Positions 15,332-23,421 of a DNA stretch of 54,765 nucleotides are shown piece after piece. This DNA comes from a virus. The stretch covers positions 1 through 54,765 of IMG/VR virus record IMGVR_UViG_3300048927_000815; one strand, 5' to 3'. Below the pieces are notes generated by a model. It was not told the DNA's origin, ran no database searches, and saw only the letters and a program-made list of their open reading frames with translations. The stretch's first letter is position 1; every line of letters begins with the position of its first letter. The translations under genes were made by a program, and so were the position numbers.

Positions 15332-16513
15332 ATGAGTGATTATCATCATGGCGTTCAGGTCGTCGAAATCAACGATGGCACGCGCGTCATTTCCACAGTC
15401 TCAACGGCCATTGTCGGCATGGTTTGTACCGCCAGCGATGCAGACGCGGGGATGTTCCCCCTCAATGAACCGGTTCTGATCACCAACGTGCAGAGCGCGA
15501 TTGCCAAAGCGGGCAAACAAGGCACGCTGGCAGCTTCGCTGCAGGCGATTGCTGACCAGGCGAAACCGGTGATTATTGTTGTTCGCGTTGCCGAAGGCAG
15601 CGGTGAGGATGCCAAGGCGCAGACCCTCTCCAACATCATCGGCACCACCGACGAAAATGGTAAATATACCGGCCTGAAAGCGCTGCTGACCGCCGAAGCG
15701 GTGACCGGCGTGAAACCGCGCATTCTCGGCGTACCGGGTCTTGATAGCCTCGAAGTCGCTACCGCGCTGGCACCGATCTGCCAGAAGCTGCGCGCCTTCG
15801 GTTATGTCAGCGCCTGGGGCTGCAAAACCATTTCTGAAGCGATCAAGTATCGCGAAAACTTCAGCCAGCGCGAACTGATGGTCATTTGGCCAGATTTCCT
15901 CGCCTGGGATACCGCCAGCAACAGCTCTTCTGTCGCTTACTCGACGGCTCGCGCGCTGGGTCTGCGTGCGGCGATCGACCAGTCCGCCGGCTGGCATAAA
16001 ACCCTCTCCAATGTCGGCGTCAATGGCGTTACCGGCATCAGCACCCCGGTGTTCTGGGATCTGCAGGAGTCGGGCACCGATGCCGATCTGCTGAACGAAG
16101 CGGGCGTTACCACGCTGATTCGCAAAGATGGCTTCCGTTTCTGGGGCAACCGCACCTGCTCCGACGATCCGCTGTTCCTGTTTGAAAACTACACCCGTAC
16201 CGCGCAGGTGATTGCCGACACCATGGCTGATGCGCATATGTGGGCAGTGGACAAACCGATCACCGCATCGCTGATTCGCGACATCATCGACGGCATCAAT
16301 GCCAAATTCCGCGAACTGAAAAGCAATGGCTACATCATCGATGCCACCTGCTGGTTCGATGAAGAGGCTAACGACGCCGCATCGCTGAAGGCGGGCAAGC
16401 TCTATATCGATTACGACTATACGCCGGTGCCGCCTCTGGAAAACCTGACCCTGCGCCAGCGCATCACGGATAAGTATCTGGCGAACCTGGTCTCCTCAGT
16501 TAACAGCAAGTAA
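15332..16513 (+). CDS. FI: Tail sheath protein gpFI (prophage A)
   Basis: The contractile sheath subunit, 393 aa, of the P2 FI family. It begins SDYHHGVQVVEINDGTRVIS and includes GFRFWGNRTCSDDPLFLFEN and the ending LRQRITDKYLANLVSSVNSK. It is very similar to the prophage B protein (396 aa), differing by a short indel near residue 90. Full length, so a working contractile sheath is expected. It is followed after 11 bp by the tube gene. Confidence 0.97.
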   Translation: MSDYHHGVQVVEINDGTRVISTVSTAIVGMVCTASDADAGMFPLNEPVLITNVQSAIAKAGKQGTLAASLQAIADQAKPVIIVVRVAEGSGEDAKAQTLSNIIGTTDENGKYTGLKALLTAEAVTGVKPRILGVPGLDSLEVATALAPICQKLRAFGYVSAWGCKTISEAIKYRENFSQRELMVIWPDFLAWDTASNSSSVAYSTARALGLRAAIDQSAGWHKTLSNVGVNGVTGISTPVFWDLQESGTDADLLNEAGVTTLIRKDGFRFWGNRTCSDDPLFLFENYTRTAQVIADTMADAHMWAVDKPITASLIRDIIDGINAKFRELKSNGYIIDATCWFDEEANDAASLKAGKLYIDYDYTPVPPLENLTLRQRITDKYLANLVSSVNSK

Positions 16514-16524
16514 GGAACAGATAG

Positions 16525-17043
16525 ATGGCAATGCCGCGAAAACTTAAATATATGAACGTGTTCCTCAATGGCTTTAGCTATCAGGGGATCGCCAAATCCA
16601 TCACGCTGCCGAAGCTGACCCGCAAGCTGGAGAACTACCGTGGCGCAGGCATGAACGGCGTAGCACCGATTGATATGGGTCTCGATGACGAAGCCCTGTC
16701 GATGGAGTGGTCGCTGGGCGGCTTCCCGGATGCTGCCATCTGGGAACTCTATGGTGCCACCACCGCGGATGCGGTTCCGATTCGCTTTGCCGGCTCCTAC
16801 CAGCGCGATGACACCGGCGAGACGGTTGCCGTTGAAGTGGTCATGCGTGGTCGTCAGAAAGAGATCGACACCGGTGAGAACAAGCCGGGCGAAGATACCG
16901 AGTCCAAAATCTCCGTGGTCTGCAGCTACTTCAAGCTGACGATGGATGGCAAGGAGCTGGTGGAAATCGACACCGTCAACATGGTGGAGAAAGTGAACGG
17001 CGTCGATCGCCTTGAGCAGCACCGCCGTAACATCGGCCTGTAA
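16525..17043 (+). CDS. FII: Tail tube protein gpFII (prophage A)
   Basis: The inner tube subunit, 172 aa, P2 FII family. It starts AMPRKLKYMNVFLNGFSYQG and ends DRLEQHRRNIGL; it is almost the same as the prophage B copy. The tube is what a tailocin drives through the target envelope. It is intact and co-transcribed with FI. Confidence 0.97.
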   Translation: MAMPRKLKYMNVFLNGFSYQGIAKSITLPKLTRKLENYRGAGMNGVAPIDMGLDDEALSMEWSLGGFPDAAIWELYGATTADAVPIRFAGSYQRDDTGETVAVEVVMRGRQKEIDTGENKPGEDTESKISVVCSYFKLTMDGKELVEIDTVNMVEKVNGVDRLEQHRRNIGL

Positions 17044-17049
17044 TAACCG

Positions 17050-17071
17050 CCCGGTCAGCCTGCTGGCCGGG
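17050..17071 (+). terminator. Conserved hairpin between FII and E (attenuator-like), prophage A
   Basis: CCCGGTCAGC pairs with GCTGGCCGGG right after the FII stop codon. The same stem with a different loop is present in prophage B (49856-49877). It has no strong T tract, so it may stabilise the abundant FI/FII mRNA or reduce downstream expression rather than fully terminate. Confidence 0.45.
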
Positions 17072-17105
17072 TACCTTTTCCCGCGAAGAAGAGAGTGAGG
17101 ATGCC

Positions 17106-17387
17106 ATGAGCAACGAAACTGACAACGTGATTACCCTGGAAACGCCGATTAAGCGCGGTGAGCAGCTGATTAACAGCGTGACGCTGATGAAACCCAACGC
17201 CGGTACGCTGCGCGGATTGAGCCTGGCGTCGGTGGCGAATGCCGATGTCGATGCGCTGATCAAAGTGCTGCCGCGCATCACCTCCCCGTCGCTGACGGAG
17301 CAGGAAGTGGGCGCTCTCGACCTGGTCGATATGGTTGCGCTGGCGGGCAAGGTGGTCGGTTTTTTGTCACCGGCTTCGGCACAGTAA
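17106..17387 (+). CDS. E: Tail assembly chaperone gpE (prophage A)
   Basis: A 93-aa tail assembly chaperone of the P2 E type (ENA/TLETPIKRGEQLI, LRGLSLASVANADVDALIKV). It helps fold or wrap the tape-measure protein during tail assembly. Its 3' end contains the TTTTTTG slip site at 17360-17366 used to make the longer E+E' product. Confidence 0.93.
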   Translation: MSNETDNVITLETPIKRGEQLINSVTLMKPNAGTLRGLSLASVANADVDALIKVLPRITSPSLTEQEVGALDLVDMVALAGKVVGFLSPASAQ

Positions 17388-17539
17388 CTTTTCCGGCCTC
17401 TCTGTCGGTTGACGATCTGATGGCGGATATCGCGGTGATCTTTCACTGGCCGCCGTCAGAACTCTACCCCCTGAGCCTGACAGAACTCATCACCTGGCGC
17501 GAGAAAGCGCTACAGCGAAGCGGAAACAGATATGAGTAA
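17106..17539 (+). CDS. E': Frameshifted tail assembly chaperone gpE+E' (prophage A)
   Basis: Product of a -1 frameshift at T-TTT-TTG (17360-17366). Ribosomes slipping back continue GFGTVTF...SVDDLMADIAVIFHWPPSE to a TAA at 17537-17539, giving about 144 aa. The same slip site and extension exist in P2 (E') and in prophage B. The extension ends 8 bp inside the tape-measure gene start at 17532. The frameshift mechanism is established for P2; its use here is inferred from the conserved site and extension. Confidence 0.88.
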
Positions 17540-19394
17540 CAGCGCAAAATTAGAGGAATTGCTCACGGCTGTTGATCAGGCGACGCGCCCGTTTCAATCG
17601 TTGCAGACAGAGAGTCTCTCTCTGTCTGACAGCGTGAAAGGAACGGAGAAAAACCTGCGCGGCTTGTACACCCAGCTTGCGCAGGTCGACGACATCATGC
17701 GCGCGGAAAAAGCCCTTGCCTCCGTCAATGCGCAGCTGAGCGACATCAAACAGAACAGGCAAAATGCCGCCAACGGCACAGCAGCGCCAGCGATTGTCGA
17801 TCCCTGGAGCGGAAAACCTAAGTCGGAGAAAGCGCTTAAGAAGGAACGTCTTACCCTGCGCAGAACGATCAAAGCTAATAAGACCTCCCTGAAGACAGCC
17901 GGTATTGAGGCGAGAACGCCGTTATCCGCGCGACTCCAGCTCAATAGCCGTATCAGCGATGAGTCGGCACAGTTGATCACCCAGCGCCAGGCGCTCAAAC
18001 AGGAGCAGCACCAGAAGCGCCAGCTACGTGCGGCAAAAATCCAGGCCGTGCAGCAGCGCATTCTGGGCGCAGGCGAAAAGGTCTCCGCCATTGGCGAGAG
18101 AGGCAAGTCGATTGCCACCACCGGCTTTGAACTCGGCAAAAAAATTATGCAGCCGGGCTATGAAGCCTCGCTGAAAAACAGCCCGCTTGCGCCGGCTGCG
18201 GCGTCCGATAACGCAGAGCCCGGTGCACAGAACAGTACCCCCGCCTCCGGAACAGCGGTCGCTACGCTGCAAAATGGCTCGGGAACAGCCGTTGCTACCC
18301 TGCAAAACAGTACCGGAGCTCCGGGAACGGCGGTCGCAGCACTGCAGAATAGCGCTGCCGGCCCCGCCGCGGCGATGCAGAGCAGTGTCGGCAACCTGGG
18401 TACCGATCTTGAGGCGCTGCAGGCGGCTTATCAGTCCCTGAGCGTTGATATTTTCAGTACCCAGGAGTCATCCCTGCGCTCGCTGGTGCAGACTGCGACC
18501 CGCTATGTCGGGAAGCTGCAGGAGTGGGTGCAAAACAACCAGGGGCTGGTGCAGAGCTTTGGGCTTATTGCTACGGTCGTGGTGGGCATTGCAGGCGCTG
18601 TCGGCACCGTAGCGGGCGTTATCGCGCCGGTGTTCACCGGCATCAGCACGCTTATCACCATCGCGACGACGCTCGGCAGCGTATTTACCACTATTTTCGG
18701 CGGGATAGCGGCAGTGATTGGCTCACTCACGCTACCGATTGTCGCCACTATTGCCGGCATCGCGGCAGCTGCGCTGCTGATATATAAGTACTGGGAGCCG
18801 GTTAGCGCCTTCTTTGGCGGTGTCATTGAAGGCATCAAAACGGCGTTTGCCCCCATCGCCGAGTTGTTTGCGCCGTTCCAGCCGCTTTTCGAAGGTATCG
18901 GCCAGGTGATAAGTAACATTGCAGGGTGGTTCGGCGATCTGCTCACCCCCGTCAAATCCAGCCAGCAAACCCTTGAGAGCTTCGGTAACGCCGGAAAGAT
19001 TTTCGGTCAACTGCTGGTTGAGGCACTGACACTGCCTTTCAAACCGCTAAAACTGCTGATCGAGGGCGTCACCTGGTTGCTGGATAAGCTTGGCGTTATT
19101 AACAAACAATCCGCTGATGCCAGCCCGGATAAGCAAACCCAACCGACCACTGGCGGTGCAGCGTTTGGCATGGTGCAACCTCCACGCTTAGACAATTATC
19201 AGGCGGCGCGCCCTGCGACCGGCGGATCCTATGTCGATCAAAGCAAGAGCGAATACAACATCACTCTGCAGGGAGATATGTCATCCGGCGGCGATGGCAC
19301 GCGCCAGTTAAGAGATCTGCTGGCGCAGCACGAGCAGGAGAAACGCACTAACTCCCTTTCACAATTCAGCGCGGCAGGAGGATTTGCCTCATGA
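17532..19394 (+). CDS. T: Shortened tape-measure protein gpT (prophage A)
   Basis: Tape-measure protein, 620 aa against 821 in prophage B and about 815 in P2. Both ends match: an N-terminal coiled coil (1-200), and from about 286 the QESSLRSLVQTATRYV block, two hydrophobic stretches (about 342-418) and a C-terminal helical region. The central core (prophage B residues about 217-485, a TP901-type tape-measure domain) is replaced by about 70 residues rich in A, P, G and S with three GTAVA[TA]LQN repeats (240-273). Tail length scales with this protein, so the tail should be about a quarter shorter. The reading frame is intact. Confidence 0.93.
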   Translation: MSNSAKLEELLTAVDQATRPFQSLQTESLSLSDSVKGTEKNLRGLYTQLAQVDDIMRAEKALASVNAQLSDIKQNRQNAANGTAAPAIVDPWSGKPKSEKALKKERLTLRRTIKANKTSLKTAGIEARTPLSARLQLNSRISDESAQLITQRQALKQEQHQKRQLRAAKIQAVQQRILGAGEKVSAIGERGKSIATTGFELGKKIMQPGYEASLKNSPLAPAAASDNAEPGAQNSTPASGTAVATLQNGSGTAVATLQNSTGAPGTAVAALQNSAAGPAAAMQSSVGNLGTDLEALQAAYQSLSVDIFSTQESSLRSLVQTATRYVGKLQEWVQNNQGLVQSFGLIATVVVGIAGAVGTVAGVIAPVFTGISTLITIATTLGSVFTTIFGGIAAVIGSLTLPIVATIAGIAAAALLIYKYWEPVSAFFGGVIEGIKTAFAPIAELFAPFQPLFEGIGQVISNIAGWFGDLLTPVKSSQQTLESFGNAGKIFGQLLVEALTLPFKPLKLLIEGVTWLLDKLGVINKQSADASPDKQTQPTTGGAAFGMVQPPRLDNYQAARPATGGSYVDQSKSEYNITLQGDMSSGGDGTRQLRDLLAQHEQEKRTNSLSQFSAAGGFAS

Positions 19395-19840
19395 TGCTGG
19401 CACTTGGGCTTTTTGTATTTATGCGGCAGACGCTGCCTTACCAGAGCATGAAAAGGGAGAGCAACTTTAGCTGGGCCAGCAACGCGCGGGTCGGTAAGCG
19501 CGATGCCTATCAATTCACCGGCCCCGGGAGCGAGACTATTGATATTACTGGCGAACTCTTCCCGGAGCTCACTGGCGGTACGCTGTCGCTCTCGGCGGTA
19601 CGTCTGATGGCGGAGCAGGGCAAGGCCTGGCCGCTGATTGATGGTACGGGCATGATTTACGGGATGTTTGTGATTAATAGCGTCAGCGAAACCGGCACCC
19701 TTTTTTACCCGGACGGATCGCCGCGCAAAATCAACTTCACCTTGAAGCTGACCCGCGTCGATGAGTCGCTGAAAGCGATGTTTGGCGATATTTATGACCA
19801 GGGTAAGCAGCTGGCGACCAACATGCTGGAGAGGTTCTGA
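19391..19840 (+). CDS. U: Tail protein gpU (prophage A)
   Basis: A 149-aa P2 gpU-family tail protein (MMLALGLFVFMRQTLPYQSM, then FYPDGSPRKINFTLKLTRVD). It is a tail terminator or assembly factor. It overlaps the tape-measure stop by 4 bp and the gpD start by 1 bp. It is similar to the prophage B copy, which is 9 residues longer at the C-terminus. Confidence 0.95.
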   Translation: MMLALGLFVFMRQTLPYQSMKRESNFSWASNARVGKRDAYQFTGPGSETIDITGELFPELTGGTLSLSAVRLMAEQGKAWPLIDGTGMIYGMFVINSVSETGTLFYPDGSPRKINFTLKLTRVDESLKAMFGDIYDQGKQLATNMLERF

Positions 19841-20979
19841 TGCTTAATGCATTCACAAACGGCTTAGCACGGGTAAAAACGCCGGCATTTTCATTAAAGC
19901 TCGGGAAGAAGGATATTACGGGCAATATTCAGTCCCGGTTGATTGCCCTGACGGTGACGGATAACCGGGGGTTCGAAGCGGATACGCTTACGCTGACACT
20001 TGATGATGCTGACGGGCAAATCGAGATGCCCGAGCGGAGCAATGTCATCACGCTGGCCATCGGCTGGCAGGGTGCTGCGCTGACTGAAATGGGCACCTTT
20101 ATTGTCGACCAGGTAAGCCACAAAGGCACACCGGATCAGGTTAGCGTCACCGCTAAAAGCGCAGATTTTCGTGGCAGCCTGAACAGCCCACAGGATAGCT
20201 CCTGGCATGATACGACGCTCGGCGCCATCGTTGAGGAAATTGCTAAACGTAATAAGCTGGACACCAGTCTGCCACCCTCGCTGGCGCAGATTAAGATTGC
20301 GCATATCGATCAGTCGAATGAGTCCGACGCAAACTTTCTGACGCGCCTGGCGCGGCGTAACGGTGCCGAGATCGCCGTCAAATCGGGCAAACTGTTTTTC
20401 ATCGTCCCGGGCATGTGCGTAGTAGGCGGCGAAACAATGCCCTCCGCCACGATAGCCCGTAGCGATGGCGACAGCCATGATTTCTCGGTTGCCGATCGCA
20501 TCAACTACTCTGGCGTCACGGCGCATTGGCAAGATACCGCCATGCCAAAAAACCAGAACACGATTCAGCTACAGAGAACATCATCGCAACAGAAGGTCAC
20601 GCCGATTTCCCATCCGCAGGCGGTCAGTAGCCAGGCAGCCTCAAATGGGAAAAGCGAGCCGACAGACTACACAGCAGGCTCAAAAGAAAACGTTCTGATT
20701 CTCTCCACCACGTTCGCGAATAAAGAGGAGGCGAAGCTGGCAGCTGAAGCCCAATGGAGCGAGATCCAGCGCAACGCGGCGAAATTTTCAATTACCCTTG
20801 CGCAGGGCAGAGCAGACCTGCGTCCCGAAACGCCGGTGATAGTGACTGGGTTCAAAAATGTGATTAACGCCAGGATGTGGGTCGTCAAAAAAGTGACCCA
20901 TACCATGAACACGCAGGGTTTTGTCAGCAGCGTGAAGCTGGAGGTTCGCATCAATGATGTTGAGTATGAAGCAAAATAA
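19840..20979 (+). CDS. D: Baseplate hub protein gpD (prophage A)
   Basis: Late control/hub protein gpD, 379 aa (gp27-like hub). Marks: LTVTDNRGFEADTLTLTLDD, SADFRGSLNSPQD and IDQSNESDANFLTRLARRNG. It sits under the tube at the centre of the baseplate and carries gpV. It is intact and the last structural gene before ogr. Confidence 0.95.
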   Translation: MLNAFTNGLARVKTPAFSLKLGKKDITGNIQSRLIALTVTDNRGFEADTLTLTLDDADGQIEMPERSNVITLAIGWQGAALTEMGTFIVDQVSHKGTPDQVSVTAKSADFRGSLNSPQDSSWHDTTLGAIVEEIAKRNKLDTSLPPSLAQIKIAHIDQSNESDANFLTRLARRNGAEIAVKSGKLFFIVPGMCVVGGETMPSATIARSDGDSHDFSVADRINYSGVTAHWQDTAMPKNQNTIQLQRTSSQQKVTPISHPQAVSSQAASNGKSEPTDYTAGSKENVLILSTTFANKEEAKLAAEAQWSEIQRNAAKFSITLAQGRADLRPETPVIVTGFKNVINARMWVVKKVTHTMNTQGFVSSVKLEVRINDVEYEAK

Positions 20980-21060
20980 AAATCACAAATGCATTATTTA
21001 ATTTGTATTTGCAAGATTGGAGGCTATCATAGCTAGCATAAACACGAAGGAGACCCCATT

Positions 21061-21255
21061 ATGATGCATTGTCCGGTATGCCAGCAGGCCGCGCATGCGC
21101 GCTCAAGCCGCTACCTCAGTACCGAAACCAAAGAGCGTTATCACCAGTGCCAGAACGTTGAGTGTGGTTGTACGTTTGTCACCCATGAATCGCTGGCACG
21201 CTATATTGTCCGGCCTGTGGCAGCGCCCACCGCTTCGCCTGCCAGCCTGCGCTAA
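21061..21255 (+). CDS. ogr: Late gene activator Ogr/Delta (prophage A)
   Basis: A 64-aa zinc-finger transcription activator of the Ogr/Delta family. Zinc ligands C4, C7, C30 and C35 are present in HCPVCQ and HQCQNVEC, with the family sequence TKERYHQCQN. It activates RNA polymerase at the TGT-N12-ACA-type late promoters. P2 Ogr is 72 aa; this one is shorter at the C-terminus. It closes the prophage and is followed by a terminator. The homologue in prophage B is close enough that each might serve both elements. Confidence 0.95.
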   Translation: MMHCPVCQQAAHARSSRYLSTETKERYHQCQNVECGCTFVTHESLARYIVRPVAAPTASPASLR

Positions 21256-21270
21256 CGTCGCACCTCATTA

Positions 21271-21294
21271 AGCCTGCATCCGCAGGCTTTTTTT
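21271..21294 (+). terminator. Terminator after ogr (prophage A)
   Basis: AGCCTGC-ATCC-GCAGGCT followed by seven T residues. It ends the late tail/ogr transcript before the attachment region. Confidence 0.9.
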
Positions 21295-21316
21295 ATGCCT
21301 GTAGATCGCCCGTTTT

Positions 21317-21338
21317 TCTGCCGCCACTCTGCCGCCAC
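21317..21338. repeat. Perfect tandem 11-bp repeat, candidate Int arm site of prophage A
   Basis: TCTGCCGCCAC occurs twice head-to-tail (21317-21327 and 21328-21338). The same 11-mer is at 11-21, followed by a near copy, in the 3' end of the first int gene. Together these look like integrase arm sites at the two ends of prophage A, so prophage A extends at least to here. Confidence 0.55.
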
Positions 21339-21519
21339 AGACAACAAAAAAGGGGTTAGCATTACGCTAACCCCTTGTTTTATAACACGCTTTGGATGTA
21401 GCGCGTGCGCAATCTTAGTTAAGACGCTTTCAATTTACATTAAATAAAATCAATCATTTATAAATTTTTCAATAAGTTACGCACATCCTAAATATGCTTT
21501 AGACCAACCTGGCACATCC
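21339..21519. other. Prophage A/prophage B junction (att core region)
   Basis: This stretch lies between the repeats assigned to prophage A and those assigned to prophage B, and should hold the att core. It contains a perfect hairpin, AAGGGGTTAGC (21350-21360) with GCTAACCCCTT (21366-21376), possibly a host or phage terminator overlapping the core. It also contains GCACATCCT twice (21481-21489, 21512-21520). The rest is AT-rich with no gene. The exact core needs the sequence outside the window. Confidence 0.5.
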
Positions 21520-21541
21520 TCTGTGGTCATTCAGTGGACAT
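21520..21541. repeat. Tandem 11-bp repeat at second int 3' end, candidate Int arm site
   Basis: TCTGTGGTCAT (21520-21530) is followed by TCAGTGGACAT (21531-21541), 9 of 11 bases alike, spanning the int stop codon. The half AGTGGACA resembles the TGTGGACA arm-site consensus I recall for P2 Int. The layout (two 11-bp units at the int 3' end) is the same as in prophage A but with a different sequence. Confidence 0.5.
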
Positions 21542-22558
21542 TGCCGCGCTAAGGGGATTCAGCTCGACAGCTTGCTCTAAATGATCAGGGGCAAAATGCG
21601 AATATTTCATAGTTTCGCGGATGTTGGCGTGCCCAAGAATTTTTTGCAAAACCAAAATGTTCCCGCCCTGCATCATAAAATGTGCGCCAAACGTGTGACG
21701 TAGAACGTGAGTTTTTTGCCCCTCTGTGAGCTCGATATTGGTCAGCAGAAGCATTTTCTTAAAATCCTGATAGCAGGGCTTGAACATACGACCCTGCCGG
21801 TTGACCAGCTCCTCGTATAGATATTTAGGGATAGGGACAGTGCGGTTTTTTTTGCCTTTGGTTTTGGTGAACGTGAGTTTGCAGGGCGACAGCTGCGAGC
21901 GAGTTAACCTTTCGGCCTCACTCCATCGCGCCCCGGTAGCCAAACAGACCCTCACTATCATCGTCAGATCTTCTTTGCCATATCTTTTACAGGCATCAAG
22001 GAGTTGCGGGATCTGTTCAAGGGTGAGCCATGACATTTCCTTTTCGGCTTCCTTAAATATGCGAATCCCCTCAAGCGGGTTAGGTAAACTCCACTCCCCT
22101 AGCCTTTTAAGCTCGTTAAATACGGCGTCTAGATAGTGCTGCTCACGGTTCACCGTTATCGGCTTTGCGATCCATTTGTTTTTGTCTTTATGAAAACCGT
22201 TGTCGATTTCACCTCGTAAACGCCGGTCACGATAGTGCGCCCAATCCTTGGGGGTAATTTGCGATGCAATAGGATCACCCATCCCGTTGCAGACTATTTT
22301 CAGCTTTGCCAGTCTCGACCTATTAGCCACCAGGGCTTGTCCGTGGAGATTATGCCAAAGCATTATCAGCTCGCTTAATTTGCGTCTGTCTTCTTTCTCC
22401 GAAAGCCAGGGCTTATTCTGCGCTTCATCGCGATAGTACTGCTCATAAGCAACGGCCTCGCCTTTGGTTGCAAAGCGCTTACGCACTCGACGACTATCGC
22501 GGCCGTCAACGCGAAAATCACAGAGCCATTCACCTGACGGGAGTTTTTTTACGGCCAT
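21527..22558 (-). CDS. int: P2-type tyrosine integrase (prophage B)
   Basis: A 343-aa tyrosine recombinase similar to the first integrase over its whole length. Catalytic residues are at the same positions: R211 (ATGARWSE), H284 and R287 (HVLRHTF), H310 (LGH) and Y319 (MKYSHF). The C-termini and the flanking 11-bp repeats differ, so the two enzymes may use different arm sites. It lies 2 bp behind the repressor gene on the same strand. Confidence 0.96.
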   Translation of the reverse strand: MAVKKLPSGEWLCDFRVDGRDSRRVRKRFATKGEAVAYEQYYRDEAQNKPWLSEKEDRRKLSELIMLWHNLHGQALVANRSRLAKLKIVCNGMGDPIASQITPKDWAHYRDRRLRGEIDNGFHKDKNKWIAKPITVNREQHYLDAVFNELKRLGEWSLPNPLEGIRIFKEAEKEMSWLTLEQIPQLLDACKRYGKEDLTMIVRVCLATGARWSEAERLTRSQLSPCKLTFTKTKGKKNRTVPIPKYLYEELVNRQGRMFKPCYQDFKKMLLLTNIELTEGQKTHVLRHTFGAHFMMQGGNILVLQKILGHANIRETMKYSHFAPDHLEQAVELNPLSAAMSTE

Positions 22559-22560
22559 GT

Positions 22561-23421
22561 TTAAATATTTTTACTCAGTGTTAGAAAAACCATGCCTGCA
22601 CAATTGATCTCATCGACCTTGCATTCAAACTGTGAGGTGTTGTTTTTAACAATCAACTTATTGCCTGGCAGGCGAGCTATGTCATAAACATCGCAGGTAC
22701 CGTCAACATCAATAAGCCAACGGCCATTAGCAACATTTTTAACATCAAGATCAACAAGCCATCTCAAGCCGTTTTTCTCGATAAGAGCAGGATTAAGGAT
22801 ATTTTGCTCAATTATTGATTCGTCGCTAAACCACAATCCTGACTCGACCATTTTTCCGGTGTGGATAGTGTATTTTGGTAGCTGCTTTAAGCCAGTAGGT
22901 AGAGCAGCCCCCTCTTCTGTCTTTTTCTCACTTACACCACCATTTCCAGTAGCAAGCCAGTACAAAGATGCACCAGTATCAAGCGCGCAAATTACTACTA
23001 CATCCCCAGGGAAATGATCTCGGCGAACCCATGCGCTCATTGTTGCTGAAGGTATACCAAGATGATCGCCGAGTTCTTTCTGCAAAGTGAATCCGTATGC
23101 CTGCATAATGCGCTGCAAAATATTTTTGCCGCCTGAGCTCTTCATAACCTCCATCAGCTTCTTACCCGCCAACGGATATTTTTCCGAAGAGTAACTTACA
23201 TTTGTAAGATCGGTTCCTTCAACAAGCCACTTGAGATCAACGCCGGTATCAAGGGCGCACTGTACCAAGTAATCTCCTGGTACATTTCCACGTGCAACCC
23301 AGTTACTAACGGTCGAAAGAGGAACTTTTGTTATTTCTGAGTAAGCGTAGCGGCTCTTAACTCCGTAAGAAACAAGAATCCTTTCAATGACTTGCTTAAC
23401 ATCACCCGAACCATTACTCAT
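22561..23421 (-). CDS. CI-type repressor with two tandem HTH domains (prophage B)
   Basis: A 286-aa repressor with the same duplicated architecture as in prophage A: HTH copy one around 5-68 (PLSTVSNWVARGNVPGDYLV) and copy two around 90-155 (TMSAWVRRDHFPGDVVVICA), each ending ALDTG-x-x-LxWL, then a C-terminal domain with NGRWLIDVDGTCDVYDIARL. The specificity helices differ from those of prophage A, as expected for separate immunity. The start at 23421 follows AGGTG. Its coding sequence is less G+C-rich than the late genes. Confidence 0.88.
   Translation of the reverse strand: MSNGSGDVKQVIERILVSYGVKSRYAYSEITKVPLSTVSNWVARGNVPGDYLVQCALDTGVDLKWLVEGTDLTNVSYSSEKYPLAGKKLMEVMKSSGGKNILQRIMQAYGFTLQKELGDHLGIPSATMSAWVRRDHFPGDVVVICALDTGASLYWLATGNGGVSEKKTEEGAALPTGLKQLPKYTIHTGKMVESGLWFSDESIIEQNILNPALIEKNGLRWLVDLDVKNVANGRWLIDVDGTCDVYDIARLPGNKLIVKNNTSQFECKVDEINCAGMVFLTLSKNI

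Larger units (their letters stand above)
1..21376. mobile_element. Prophage A: headless P2-like prophage, probable R-type tailocin locus
   Basis: The gene order is that of P2/186 (int, repressor, cox, early genes, A, then tail and lysis genes, ogr), but everything from cos through Q, P, O, N, M, L is missing between gene A and gene X, and gpS is missing between R and V. The lysis cassette, baseplate, sheath, tube, tape measure, hub and three tail fibres remain open, as expected for a contractile phage-tail bacteriocin. Integration and replication genes are retained, which is unusual for a fully domesticated tailocin. The left attachment site lies outside the window; the right end is inferred from repeats near 21317-21376. 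A decayed prophage is the alternative, but the clean loss of only head and packaging functions argues against random decay. Confidence 0.85.

Noticed and set aside
17106-17539. E/E' frame change as a frameshift mutation
   Set aside because: The TTTTTTG slip site and the E' extension are present in both prophages and known from P2, so this is programmed frameshifting.
21285-21526. tRNA or ssrA gene as integration target at the junction
   Set aside because: I see no tRNA cloverleaf, CCA-type acceptor end or tmRNA 3' end in this stretch, so the host target cannot be named.
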